A stretch of DNA of 64,000 bases from Oscheius onirici (lineage: Eukaryota > Nematoda > Chromadorea > Rhabditida > Rhabditidae): NCBI GenBank assembly GCA_932521025.1, contig OW051472.1:8432001-8496000 (forward strand), in the 5' to 3' direction. Positions 1-12,245 of this stretch are shown here, piece by piece. Numbering within the stretch: the stretch's first letter is position 1; every line of letters starts with the position of its first letter. A program made the translations under genes and the position numbers. The notes under the pieces were generated by a model, which was given only the letters and a program-made list of their open reading frames with translations, was not told where the DNA came from and did not search any database.

Positions 1-3000
1 CGCCTTCACTGGCTGTAGACGACTCTCCGCCAGATGGAGTCGTTGACTCTGCCAACGGAGTACTGCCAGCAACTGATGTTCCGACTTCAGGAGTACTTTC
101 TTCTCCCGATGGTGTAGTCGTTCCTTCCCCAATAGGAGTTGATTGCCCTGAAGGTGTTGATTCACCACCAGGAGTACTTTCTCCTCCAGCAGACGATTCG
201 GCCGTTGAAGATTCTCCACTAGATGGAGTAGTACTTTGTTCACTATCAGGAGATGTCCCGTCAGTTTCAGCCGATGTCCCTCCGGCCGGTGTACTCTCGT
301 CACCAGGAGTCGAACTTGAGTCGGTATTTCCGGCGGGAGTTGAACCACTTTCAGGTGTAGATCCTCCTGGAAATGAATCTGTTCTCAAGATTATTCAGAA
401 ATGCGAAACTAGATTTGCAAGTGAATGCATAGCGTGCTACCTTCAACAGCAGTTGAGCTTTCTCCCTGTGCTGTGCTCTGACTAACGGTGTTTTCTGAAC
501 GATCCGTACTGCTACCATACGGACTACTAGTCTCTTCAGAAGTGCCAGACTGGGTTGTGCCGATAGGAGTGCTTCCCTGACTCTGCGAAGTGGAACTTTC
601 CCCTGTGCTTCCCCCAGTGGATGTTTCAGGAAATGGTGTGCTGTCTGTGTCAGTGCTAGACTTTGTGCTGTCAGTTGATCCAAGACTACTCTCTCCACTC
701 TCTGATGTGCCTGTACTGACTGTGCTTCCAATGCTCTGTTCAGTGTTTTCAGAAGAACTCTCAGAGGTGCTCGGTGTAGCTGGACTCGTTCTATCCGACC
801 CTCCAGAACTTGTATCAGTGCTACCCGTACCGGAAGCTGTGGTCTCATCAGTGCTGTGTGAGCTTTCAGAAATTCCAGTGCCTGGTGTTTCTTCAGTATT
901 CTCATGCTGTGTAGAGCCTTCACTGGACTCTGTGCTGCCTCCAATTGTAGTCTCTCCTGCTGATGAAGATCCAGCAGGTGTCGTTCCTGCACTGGATTCT
1001 CCAGAAACCGTCGATCCCTCAACAGTTGTCACTTCACTAGCCCCTCCAGTGCTCGATTCGACTGTGCTTTCAGATGACTGCAGTGTAGAAGTGCCACTTT
1101 CAGTGCTTTGCTGAGGTTTCTCTGAATAAGCTGTGCTATCTGAGCTAGTTTGTGAAGTGTCCGTTCCTTCAGTTGAGCTACTTTCGGCTGTTGATCCTCC
1201 ATTAGTTGACATAGGTATGTCTGTGCTTCTATTCTCAGTAGATGCGGGTGAGGTGCCATGTGGAGTGCTGTCTGAAGAACCTTGCGTAGTGCCTTCGGTA
1301 TCAGAAGAGGAACTGTCACTAACAGAGGTAATACCAGTGCTATCTGTGCCAGTCGTGTCCGCTCTTTCAGTCGAACTACCTTCAGCGGTACTTCCGCCTT
1401 CTGTTGATGTGACGAATAGAGTACTTTCAGAACCGCCAGGTGACGTGACACCAGTCTCAGACGAACTACCAGTGCTATCTGTGCTTGATTGTGTAGTGCC
1501 ATCACTGGATTCTCCTTCTGTTGAACCACCTTCGGCTGTGCTTCCAGCCACGGAAGACCCTCCAACAGTCGAAGCTGACATTTCCGTACTTCCAGCCTCA
1601 GGAGATGAGCCCGAAGGTGTGCTTTCTGAATTTGTGGGTGACGTGGCTCCAGTACTTCCGCTATCAGTGACGTCAGTGCCTGAGTGTGTGGTGCTTTCAC
1701 TGGATTCTCCTTCACCTGTGCTTCCAGCCACTGAAGACCCTCCACCAGTCGAAGCTGACATTTCCGTGCTTCCCGCAAGTGATGTGCTTTCCGAGTTTGT
1801 GGCTCCTGTCTCAGGTGAACTCTCTGATGTATCAGTGCTGTCTGTGCCTGACGGTGTGGTTCTGTCACTTGATTCCTCTGCCGTGGTACTACCTGCACCA
1901 GATACAGTCGTTCCTTCTGATGTTCCGGCCACACTCGAACCACCAGATTCTGCAGAAGTTGATTCTGTAATGCCAGTGCTTCCTCCTTCAGTGGATCCAT
2001 GAGGTGTAGTTTCAGAGCCGACTGGTGTAGTGCCGTCAGAACTGTCTGTGCTTTCAGACGAAGATGATGATGTAGTGCTATCGGAAGAATCTGTGCTTGA
2101 GCTATCACGTGGTGTTGTGCCATGCTCTGTGGTGCCATCAGGTGAACTACCTTCAACAGTTGATTCCGTCGGAGGCTCACTTTCTCCAAGAGTTGTTGTA
2201 GTGAGGTCAGTTGATCCTCCGGGACTCGATCCCTCTCCAGTAGATCCACTTTCTGTACTACCGATGGAACTTCCTGATCCAGCTGTTGTTCCAAGAGATG
2301 AACCTCCTGTTTCTGACGAACCAGAAGGAGTTGTGCCGACACTCGATCCTGCCTCGCTACTTCCGCTCTCTGAAGATGCTGCTGGTGTCGAACCTCCAGG
2401 ACTCGAACCTCCTTCAGATGCAGGGCTTGTGTAATCCAGTGTTGTAGTTTCATCGGATGAACCAGAGAGACTCGATCCACTGCTTCCACTTCCTGAAGGA
2501 GTTGTTCCCTCACTGGATCCTCCTTCAGATGATCCTGCAGAACTAGTAGTTCCGTCTGTTGAGCCACTTTCCGTTGATCCTCCTGGGCTTGTACCTTCCT
2601 GCGTCGAGCCTCCAGACGAACCAGACATCGTTGTTCCGACACTTGATCCTGACTCACTGCTTCCGCTTTCTGCCGGCGTTGTACCATCACTGGAACCTCC
2701 AGTACTCGAAGCTCCTTCAGATGATCCCGCAGGACTGGAACCATCTTGTGTCGTTCCTCCTTCTGTTGAGCCAGACGGTGTTGTTCCTTCAGATGATGCT
2801 TGACTCGTTTCTCCGGCATCAGTAGAGCTTTCAGATGTTCCTGCCGTTTCGGAACTTGAACCAGATTGAGTGCTTGAACCATCTTAAAAATATAATTATT
2901 TTCATGACATTGGCATTTTACCTGGAGAGCTTCCGCCAGCAGAAGTTGTTCCTCCATCGGTTGAACCACCGCTAGATGGATTTTCTGAGCTTCCCGAAGA

Positions 3001-6000
3001 AGATCCTTCAGAAGAACCGCTGGGAGTTGTTCCATCGCTGCTTTCAGAAGAACTTCCAGAACTTTCTGATGATCCGCTTAGAGTTGTTCCTTCCGATCCA
3101 GAAGATGAGCCAGATGATCCACTAGATGAACCAGAATCAGTGCTACTGGACGGAGTTGTTCCGCCAGAACTGAAATCAGTGTAACTGTCGCTCGTGTCTG
3201 TCGATCGAGAAGAAGACCAGCTGTCACTCGAACTTCCTCCCGAAGAAGTACTCCAAAGCTCTGTAGAGCCACCAGAAGAACCTCCACTAGTCTCAGATGT
3301 CGATTGGTCCGTTGTAGTTTTCTCCGGCTCATTCGCAGCTGTAGTCGAACCAGCCGATATCGAAGTTGTGGGCAATGTGATCGTTGTACTCGACGATTGA
3401 GTTGTGTCCCCTGCAAATACATTATCACAGACTGTCAGGGTGCTATAAAATGTTACGAAACTTTTCTCACATACAGTTGTAAGTAATAGTCGTGTACCCA
3501 GTCGACTGTGGTTTCGTCGAAATCGGCGTTGTCGTGGTCGTTGTGGTCGGAGTCGTAGTACTTGTTGTCGTAGGAGTGGTTGTTGTCTCTTCAGTTGTAG
3601 CTGTCGAAGTAGGAGTTGTAGTCATCGTTGAGGTAGTAGGAAGAGTCGTTGTCGTACTCGAAGATTGCGTCGTATCCCCTAAGATTTACTTTTTTATGGT
3701 CACACAAAATTCATATTATTGCGAGATTTTGGTTAGACTTACAATGTTAAGTAATAGTTCTATAGTTGACAGAGATTTGTTTGTTAAAGGTGTAGTGCTA
3801 GAACTAGTGGTGGAAGTTACAGTACTCATTGTTGGAACTGGTGTGGTTGGAGTTTGTGTTACTAGTTGGTGTCGTCGTAGTTTTAGAAATTGTAGTCGAT
3901 TCACTATTCAGAATTGTTGTGGTCATTGATGAAGTGTTAGTAGTTGTAGTAGGATTTGTCGTACTTTCCGACGATAATGTGGGTAAAGCAGTTGTCGTGC
4001 TTGACGATTGGTTTGTGACCTCTTTTAGTCCATTAAAATTCGATTGAGAATAATTAGACCTTTAAAAATTTCGTTGCGAGACCCGTATAACATGCAAACG
4101 TTGGATACTCAGCCTAAACTTGAATTTGCCCTAAAACTTTGCATTTGGTTTTGCATCTTATACGGGTCTTTTTTTTACTTTTTAAAAGTTTAATTATTTA
4201 ACGTAGAAGTTGAACGGAGCTGGTCAGTACTACAGTTATTCAAGAAACTATTATAGACTCACAGTTATAAGTAATAGTCGTATAGCCAGTTGACTGCGGC
4301 TTAGTGGTTGTAGTAGAAGCTGGCGCAGTTGAGCTGCTACTAGAAGTCGTGCTGGTTACAGAAGAAGATTCTGGACTGGTTACAGTCGTCGATACTGTAG
4401 TAGAAATAGGTGTTGTAGAAGATTGTGTTGAACTACTAGCAGTTGAAGTCGAAGTACTTGTTGCTTCTGTGCTTGTCGCAGTCGTAGTAGTTGGAGTACT
4501 ACTTATTTGAGTAGTCGTCGTCGTAACAGGCGTAGTCGAAGTTTCAGTAGACGTAGACGTCGAGGTCGAAGTACTAGTGGTTGGAAGGGCTGTTGTAGTA
4601 CTACTGGATTGTGTTGTATCCCCTTAATTAGACGAGTTGATTACCGTAAAAGCTCTAATAGAAGCACCCCTGTACGCAATTACGTACGCATTTTTTTCGG
4701 CGGTAAAGACATAATTTTTCAATTTATTTTTTATTTTTCCTTGGTAGCTGAGATGTCTATCTGTATGGGAAAAATAATCGGAAAGTTGGGAAAATGTAAT
4801 TGCGTACAGGGGTGCTTCTATTAGAAGAAATTCGGTAGTTCGTATTACACTTTGATTGTCAGTCTTTACAGAAAAATTCTCACAATTGTAGGTTATCGTT
4901 GTATAACCAGTCGACTGCGGTTTTGTAGAAGTTGGAGAGGTCGTTGTAACTGTCGTTGAAGGAGTCGTCGTCGTGGTTGTAGTTTTTGTTGGTGTTGTCG
5001 TAGTCTCTGTACTTGTTGAAGCACTTGTCGTCGTTGTGGTCGTGGCTGTAAAGTCCAACTGATCTGAATCTGTCTCAACTTACGTGTTGTAGTCGTCCCT
5101 AAATCCGAACATTTATTAGAGAACTCGGGTACAACCTACATGTAAAACTGACAGAAGTAGAGTCTGTTAGAGCTGAAATTTGTTAACCTTTCTTTGTAAA
5201 TTTTAAAAACATACGCGGACAAGTCGTTGTTTTACACGCCGAGGATAGTGTCGAAGCTTCTGTCGGCTTTGTCGTGAGAAGAGTTGCCGGGGTTGTGATT
5301 GTGGAAGAAGGAGTTGTTGTAATAATTGAACTGGAAGTCGTCGACGCTTCTGTTGTTGTCGTGCTCGCGGTCGTAGTGGGAGTGGTTGAAGTTGCCGTGG
5401 TCGTTACTGATGTCGTGCTAGGAGTCGTCGATGTCTCCGTGGAAGCCGTAGTTGTCGGAGTTGTTGTAGTCGTGGTTGGAGTAGTCGACGTTTCTGTAGT
5501 AGTAGGAGTCGTGGTAGTCGTTGTACTCGTAGTAGGAAGCGTGGTCGTTGTGCTACTTGATTGCGTGGTGTCCCCTGGAAATAAGTTTGTTCAATTAATA
5601 TGTTGGTTCAAAAAGTTTTTCTCTTCTCTAAACGTCAATAAAGCATTAAGATTCTTACAATTGTACGTGATGGTAGTATAGCCAGTCGACAGGGGCTTTG
5701 TAGATGTTGGTGAGGTCGTCGAAGCAGTCGTCGTGGAAGTTGTTGAAGGACTGGTTGTGGTCGTAGTTGTGGGTGTTGTGGTGGTCGTGCTAGTAGTCGG
5801 AGTGGTTGTAGTTGTAGTTGGAGTTGTGGTGATCGTTGTTGGAGTCGTAGTCGGTGTTGTAGTTGTCGTTGTCGTGGTGGGAGTAGTAGTCGTTGTTGTT
5901 GGTGTTGTGGTTGTAGTCGTTGTAGTGGGCGTAGTTGTCGTCGTACTCGTAGTCGGAGTGGTGGTAGTCGTTGTAGGATTAGTGGTCGTGGTAGTCGTCG

Positions 6001-7010
6001 GCAAAGTCGTTGTCGTGCTACTCGACTGCGTGGTATCCCCTGAAAATAAGTTTGCTCAATTAATACGTTGGTTCAAAAAAGGCTTCTTTTCCCTACATGT
6101 CATTAAAACATCCAAAAAAACGTACAGTTGTAGGTGATGGTGGTATAACCGGTCGACTGGGGCTTTGTAGACGTCGGACTAGTAGTTGTGCTCGTCGTCG
6201 ACGGCATCGTCGTGGAAGTTGTTGAAGAACTGGTCGTGGACGTAGTTGTGGGTGTCGTGGTTGTTGTTGGAGTAGTGGTCGTCGTGGTGGGAGTAGTCGT
6301 GGTAGTAGTCGGAGTGGTTGTAGTTGTTGTCGGAGTAGTGGTGGTTGTTGTTGCAGTTGTTGTGGTCGTGGTTGGAGTAGTAGTCGTTGTTGTTGTTGGT
6401 GAAGTCGTTGTAGTGGGCATAGTTGTTGTAGTACTCGTAGTCGTGCTAGTAGTCGTAGTCGTAGTCGGAGTGGTTGTAGTTGTAGTTGGAGTTGTGGTGA
6501 TCGTTGTTGGAGTCGTAGTCGGTGTTGTAGTTGTCGTTGTCGTGGTGGGACTAGTAGTCGTTGTTGTTGGTGTTGTGGTTGTAGTCGTTGTAGTGGGCAT
6601 AGTTGTTGTAGTACTCGTAGTCGTGGTAGTAGTTGTTGTAGGAGTATTGGTCGTGGTAGTCGACGTCGAAGTCGTCGGCAAAGTCGTTGTCGTGCTCGAA
6701 GACTGCGTCGTGTCCCCTGAAGACAATAATGAAGAGTCATTCTACTCTAACCGTTCATTCGGATTACCCTGTTACTGTTTGCAATAACCTTAAACTGAAC
6801 CCGTAGTTCGCAGTCAGTCAAACCCGTCTCGCCCACTGATCGTCACTAATTGAGTCGAAATCGAGAGGTGTTCCCTTGAACTCTCTACTTGTGGCTTCAG
6901 ACACACAGACCATTAAATAGTCAATCCTCACAATTATAAGTTATAGTTGAATAGCCCGTAGATTGCGCCCAGGATGTGGCTGCCAAAACAGCCACTATCC
7001 ATAAACGCAT
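1..7010 (-). CDS. Secreted mucin-like Ser/Thr/Gly-rich protein (3' end outside window)
   Basis: The start codon at 7010 opens a signal peptide (MRLWIVAVLAATSWA) followed by QSTGYSTITYN. I see exons 7010-6932, 6716-6126, 6039-5659, 5574-5215, 5098-5084, 5045-4884, 4622-4263, 3678-3475, 3410-2922, 2882-441 and 366-<1. All junctions are phase 1 and every internal exon length is a multiple of three. Seven exons (6716, 6039, 5574, 4622, 3678 and 3410, plus the shorter 5045) share the plan DTTQSSSTTTT start, Thr repeats, and/or a TSPTSTKPQSTGYTTITYN end, joined by a Trp codon split over the intron. From 3410 leftward the composition changes to Gly/Ser/Thr/Glu repeats such as GGSTEGSS. At least 1,816 residues are visible. 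Such composition is typical of heavily O-glycosylated secreted or surface-coat mucins; that role is inference. No chitin-binding or other folded domain is visible. The C-terminus lies outside the window. Confidence 0.85.
3743..4021 (-). pseudogene. Decayed copy of the mucin's duplicated exon
   Basis: Between intact exons 4622-4263 and 3678-3475 lies a stretch that begins with the module's usual text (VTNQSSSTTTALPTLSS) and ends with a shortened form of the TGYTTITYN tail before a GTAAG donor. Splicing it in phase 1 would create a TAG at the junction. The Thr-rich frame also meets a stop and continues only in another frame (TPTTPVPTMSTVTS). It is probably a dead exon now skipped; a sequencing error is the alternative. 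Confidence 0.6.
4079..4169. mobile_element. Short hairpin element (MITE-like) in a mucin intron
   Basis: The arms AGACCCGTATAACATGCAAA (4079-4098) and its near-perfect inverted complement (4150-4169) flank about 50 bp. One mismatch is visible. It lies in the intron upstream of the decayed exon. No coding content. Confidence 0.55.
4642..4838. mobile_element. MITE, TACCGTAA-terminated family, copy 1
   Basis: Inverted arms run from TACCGTAAAAGCTCTAATAG at 4642 inward through ACCCCTGTACGCAATTACGT, mirrored at about 4796-4838. The element sits wholly inside the intron between mucin exons 5045-4884 and 4622-4263. It resembles the elements at 24566, 27332 and 32296 in its outer termini. No ORF. Confidence 0.7.
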
Positions 7011-7500
7011 TTTGTGTACCGCAAAGTCTGAAAACTAGTAAGAGATGAGCTGATTGGAGAGGGAAAGGTTGCACCAATTATCCAGAACAGTTGATCATTG
7101 GACAGGCTTTCAGAACAAACAATACAAGTTTTTGTATCTTTTGGCGAGGAGGTTTGCAGATACAAAGAAGTGGGAAAAAGAAAGGAGAAAAACGGGGGAA
7201 AAGGAAGAAAAGACGGGGAGTACGGTAGACGAAGTCGGTCGAGAGGGGGCGTTAGGACAAACGTTGTTCCTCGATCGTCCATCCGCCGTAATCCGTTCAA
7301 CCCGATCCCATACCATGATCCCAATTTGATTTTGCTCTAATCTCGGAAATTTCACACCAAAAAGACATCAGTACTTTTGGGGACCATTTGGACGGTGAGA
7401 GACATTCCGAGAGGATCATTGCTGAATTGGGGCTGATCAGACAAAAGCAAACTTTAATTTACACATTTTAAAAGTTTGCGCAAAGTGGAATCGCACTAAT
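7011..7500. other. Intergenic, upstream of the mucin gene
   Basis: This holds the presumed promoter of the mucin gene. Short open frames on both strands have no splice support or recognisable domains. No specific regulatory site identified. Confidence 0.4.
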
Positions 7501-8458
7501 CCTCTACTTGTCAAGTCTTGTCAGCTTTATCGCATGTCTTTGGACTCATTTGATCGTCAGTGCTCCTGTGCGGACGTCTTCTTCTAGCCCAGGTGGGTGT
7601 TTATACTTTTTTCAAAATTTTCCCACACTTTCATCCTTACTCTCTATTGCCTTTCTCTCTTTGAGTAGGATCTGCGCTTGTCCCGAGCAACTCGAGCCGA
7701 AAACTCCAGTTTTCAGCTCGAGGACCGATTCGGGTTTCGGTAAGGATCTCTTCGGAGTGACTAGCAAATCAGGCATTTGGAGACTGGAGACTGTCAAGGT
7801 GATGGGAGATTGGTCATTGAGGTCCCTTCCAAAAAGAACATTTTTCGGAAACAATTGCTTCAATTTCTTGATCGTGCTTTCTGTCCGTTTTCAGAGTCTG
7901 GCAGAAGCGAGCTTCCTCCATGCTGCGGCGACTACCGGAGAAGATTGTGTCCTCCTGTTGCGAGGTTTGTTCTATTATTTTGGTTTTTCTAGCCTGATTG
8001 CCAGTTTTAAGTATGTAAATTTTGGATTCGTAAAGGGATTCGCTCACCCGAGAAAACTGAACGAGAAAAGATTGGCTCACAAGAAGAATACGGAATGCCT
8101 GACGAGATTGGTAGAGAACTGCTAGAAAATTGCTAGAGAAACATGAACTCACTGGCTGCGAGTCTTGGATGCTTACGAGAGAACTGTTACTCACTGCCGT
8201 GGAAAAGGGATTTGGTCACCCGAAACGACAGAAAAATATGATTTTGGAGACGGAGATTTTGAGCTGCTCGGGACAAGCACAGATCCTAGTCAAGGTGAGA
8301 GAGAAAGACAATAGAGAGTATGGACGAAAGTGTGGGAAAAACTTGAAAAAAGTATAAACATCCATCTGGGCTAGAAGAAGACGTCCGCACAGGAGCAATG
8401 ACGAACAAATGAGTCCAAAGACATGCGACAAAAGCTGACAAGACTTGACAAGTAGAGG
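7501..8458. mobile_element. Non-autonomous DNA element with about 200-bp terminal inverted repeats
   Basis: The left end CCTCTACTTGTCAAGTCTTG (7501) is repeated inverted at the right end (to 8458). The similarity continues inward for about 200 bp on each side (7501 to about 7705 and 8260-8458) with scattered mismatches and indels. The central ~550 bp contains only short open frames and no transposase that I recognise. Flanking target duplication is not obvious. The long arms suggest a foldback or MULE-like non-autonomous element; the family is not assigned. Confidence 0.8.
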
Positions 8459-8916
8459 ATTTTGTTTCAAAGTTGATAAGTTTTTTATTGCTTGTATATT
8501 CAAGCCTTCCAGTAGTTGAGCACTTGCGATACATACTTTCTTTTGCCTGTCGGTTTTATAGAGTAAAAGTGGTCTTTGAACTATCGCCCCACGTTTGGAA
8601 GTAAAAGAATCCATTGCTTTAAGCCATTAGTCTTCTAATTGCGCTTCTGTGCTCAACAATATTTACATCGAACGTGTCCTTCCATCCAAAACAATGCCAA
8701 GAGGGAGAAGAAGACGGTCTCTCCTCAATGGTTGGACTATGAGAGAAGTCTCTCGATTCAAACATCCGCGTGAAAACTTGGGACAATTAGAAATATTCAC
8801 TAAAAAACTTTATTTACCAGTATATCATCAAAATAGACGAGAGGGGAAATCTTATGGTGAAAGAGGCCTTCGAAGAGGACAGGAAAAAGAGCAGACTTCA
8901 GGAATTTGATTAAAAT
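8459..8916. other. Intergenic, no gene seen
   Basis: Sequence between the inverted-repeat element and the dynein gene's stop codon. One Arg-rich open frame (8649-8909, +) lacks splice sites or domain similarity and is not supported. Confidence 0.4.
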
Positions 8917-11631
8917 TTAGGGGGAAAATGCCAATCTACTAGAGGGAGCAGCTTCTTCCTCGGCCCTTTTTTTCACCTCGACAAGAAACCTGAATTTTTG
9001 ATGTTCAAAGAAAAACGAAAAAAAAATACTTGGCGAACTCGATGAATTCTTGTTTTCCGACGGAGTATAGACTCTCGTGGGTGTCATAGACGTAGATCAC
9101 TCCTTTGCTGTCTCCCACACAGATTTTTCGTCCTAAAAGCAGCTGATTAGTGGGATTCGTTACACTAGATCATTTTTAACCGGCAATATAAAAATTATCA
9201 AGAAAAGAGCTCACCATCTTCCGACCAGGCCAATTTCTTCAGCGGCGCCTCTCCTTTCGTGACGTCGACGGTCAGAACTGGATTTTCAGTTGTCACGTTC
9301 AGATTCCAGAGCAGGAGCTGAAAACAAGCGAGTTTCACAATTGCCGACGTTTTAGCTAAAAGAATGACAACAAACGTACCAGTCCTTTCAAGTCGCTGGA
9401 AGCAAAGACGGCCGGATGGACGGGACTCCATTTGACGTCGGTTATCATGTCCTCGTGGCCCTCGAGGCTGATGGCGAAGAGAGGGTCTTTGATGCTCCAC
9501 AACTTGATACTCCCATCCGAGGTGGCGGCCAGGAAGAGATGGCTAAAGTCGATGACACCCGTGGAACGATGGGTGTGGAGGGCGTGGACTGGACCGATTT
9601 GACCTAAAATAAAAATTTCATGCAAGCAGAAAGCTGGAGAAAAGACCAGTGATATAGACGAACCTTCGAATTCTTCGCTGGCCTGAATATTTCCGGCCGT
9701 GTTCTTGTTGAAAACGTAAATTTTGCCGTTCTCGGAGCCAGCCACGAAGCTGTCGGCTTCGTCCGAGCAGAACGAGACGGAAAGTATAGGCACCTGAAAT
9801 TCAGCGTCAGAATGGTGAGACAACTATTCGACAGGCAAAAAGAGTCAACTTACCGATCTTGAGCGCTGGTCTTGAAAATCCTGGCTGAAAATCGGCTGGG
9901 CCAGGCTATCGATGTTCCAGATACCGAGTTTGCCATCGGAGCTGACGGTACACTGAAATTAACAAGGATATTCTTGCTACACCCGGGTTAGAATCGCTTT
10001 GAAAGTGACAAAAACTTACGACGCTGTGTGAATTGGATGTTCCGACGACATTGAGGTTGAAAATGGGTTGCGTATGAGTCCGATTCGTCAATTGCGTCTG
10101 AATTTAATATGAAGATGATTTTGTTCAAACGTTTGAACCAAGTGGGCTAGTATTGCAAAGCTGGGCAAAATCTACAATGTTCCCACCTTGTTGACGGGCG
10201 TCTTCTTGGTGACATTTCTGGTGTCCCAGACGACGATTTGACCCGAGTAGCAGCCGGCGAGGATGAAATAATCGTGGGCGAAGGTGACCGAAGTGAGACT
10301 CGAAGTGCTGTGGTGCACGAATCTAAATTTGTATTAAACAGGCGGAAAAGCAATGGCTTACTCCGGAGAGGGAGATTGGCTACGCGTGTTCCAGACACAC
10401 ACGATGCCGGCCGGCTTCAGAGGGTGATCGCGGTCCGCATCGTAGGCCACCACGACAAGCTCCTTTTGCTGTTTTCCGAAGCTCATTCCGACGACTGATC
10501 TGAAAATAGGACTAATTGCTCAGAAACTTCAACAGAACGAAAATTCAGCCTCCTGACGTGGCAAAACTGACCTATTTTCTGTCCAATTCGGCTCAGTGTA
10601 GGCGGAGAAAAGCGTCAGCAGGTCATTATTCTTCTGCTTCTCCAGCGTCGCAACCGAGCTGTAGTCGATCAGGTCCCTCTCGTCATCCCCATACAGCACC
10701 CTCTCCATCCATTTCGATGCCGTGCGGAAGAATATTTGGAAGTCGTCTTGTCGCAGGACCTGCTTCTTCTCGTCTTCGCTGAAGGCCATCAGCGGCTCCT
10801 GGTGTTTCTTCTCCTCGACGACGGTTGGCTCGTCGTCGGAATCCTCGACTGCCAGCGTAGTTTCGATCTCATCGCTGTGTATCCTTTCGCGGAAGTCGTC
10901 AATTTCGGCTTCTGTTTGCATGCCTTTCGAGTAATTGATCTACAACTTTAGGTGTTACAAAGAGAAAACTTGAACAATGTTACCTTGTCATTGAATGCGA
11001 CATCTACCATACGGATCTTGGTCATCTCGAGGCTCAAATCTCGCGATCCGGCGGTTTCCGTGCTTGTGGACGAGTCGGATGGTGTTGTGCTGGTCGGTGG
11101 GTACTGAAACCCAGATTTAACAGCAATACTTGCAATACAAAGCAAATTTATATGAACAGAATGCTAAAGCCTACATTTTCCATGTCGTTGGCCGTCGGCG
11201 GAGATTGCTTTGTCTCGGCGCCGATTCCGCGCAAAAGCGTCTCGAGCTCTTCTCTACTCGTCGTTTCGCGTCTCGAAGCTGGAAACGGTTGTGAAAACAA
11301 AATGATGTAATCCGTCGAACTAAAGGATAAAAACAAAACTGACCGTTGAGCTCCTGAAGCGGCGCTCGGAGAGCCGTCGAGCGGCTTTGCTCTCCCTCCT
11401 GTCGTCTGGCTCTCATCTCGGCGAGTCTCTGAAACAGATGATCAATTGATATAGATATGGGTCTGAGAAGTTTTGGACCACGGTCGACTTTGAAAAGTCT
11501 GGGACGTCGCCAATCTTGAAGTTGATGAAAACAAAGACAGCACGTGCAACGGTGGGTAAAGGGAAGAAAACAACGCGTACCTGCCGCTTCAGCTCTATTT
11601 CCTGGAGTCGGGCAGCACGGTTTGGCTCCAT
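8917..11631 (-). CDS. dyci-1: Cytoplasmic dynein intermediate chain
   Basis: Scaffold subunit of cytoplasmic dynein that binds dynactin p150 and the light chains through its N-terminus and the heavy chain through WD40 repeats. Fourteen exons: 11631-11581, 11428-11344, 11278-11175, 11103-10984, 10939-10572, 10499-10362, 10322-10187, 10097-10020, 9952-9854, 9793-9664, 9603-9380, 9317-9215, 9132-9030, 8989-8917; all phases close, giving 603 residues, close to the family length. Residues 1 to about 45 are charged and helical (MEPNRAARLQEIELKRQ), then a Ser/Thr-rich linker, the FQIFFRTASKWMERVLYGDD segment, and WD40 blades from about residue 243 (GQIVVWDTRN, GKLGIWNIDS, GSIKLWSIKD, KGVIYVYDTHE). 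The last exon (KFLVEVKKRAEEEAAPSS) rests on an intron of ordinary size and is the least certain part. Confidence 0.95.
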
Positions 11632-12245
11632 AATTTGTTCTGAAAAAAAACGAAATTGAAACATAGCACATTACGTTAAGAATACATCAAAAGTCGGAAA
11701 AAATGATTACATCAAGAGCAGCGGGAAAATTATTGCCAACTGTGATACTGGACTTTTGGATTATCTGTGCATCAGAAAAATATCGCAGTGGTTTTTACAG
11801 TAAAAAAGGTTGAAAATGAGACAGAACAGTAAATACCAGACTGAAAGCGGAAATTTTGGGATGGTCTTCTTTTTTTGGGTCAATTTCAACTGCTTTTAAA
11901 AATCGAGATGCAGTTGAAATTGACCGGAAATATAAAAAATTGCTAGTTTTCGTAAAAATTCACGGGCTTTTCCTTTTTTTTGTTGTATCAACAATTTCGA
12001 CAACTAGGTGAGACCGGAAGTGAAAAATTGCTACTTTTCGCTACTGGCAACAAAATATCGCTATTTTTCACGGACAATAACTCGTTTTTCTACTTTTTTG
12101 GTGTTTTATAAGAAGTTTGCGACAACCAGGCGAGAAAAGCAAACATTTTCCTCGGAAAATAAGACTTTTTTATGCAGCAAGAAGTATTCATTGACCAAAA
12201 TAAAACAAAAACAGTATGAAAGAATGAAGAGGGAAACAATGAAAT
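11632..12245. other. Intergenic, AT-rich
   Basis: Promoter side of dyci-1 and downstream of the integrase relic. Contains several poly-T tracts and imperfect repeats of a segment like GAAATTGACC at about 11870-11930. No gene seen. Confidence 0.4.

Noticed and set aside
590..2434. Long plus-strand ORFs rich in Val/Leu/Pro opposite the mucin
   Set aside because: They are the complement of Ser/Gly/Thr repeat codons in the minus-strand mucin exon; repetitive composition explains their openness.
1029..3035. A 668-codon minus-strand ORF rich in Gln/Leu/His
   Set aside because: It is the +1 frame of the mucin exon and runs through the verified intron at 2883-2921.
5733..6787. Poly-Val plus-strand ORFs
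   Set aside because: Complement of ACN threonine codons in the mucin's Thr-rich exons.
2922..7010. Reading the module ends as YNCE or YNCK with a conserved cysteine
   Set aside because: The apparent Cys comes from the GT of the splice donor (AATT|GTGAG); the spliced codon is Trp (T|GG).
7508..8125. A 205-codon ORF inside the inverted-repeat element
   Set aside because: It crosses the repeat arm and has no transposase motif or coding-like composition.
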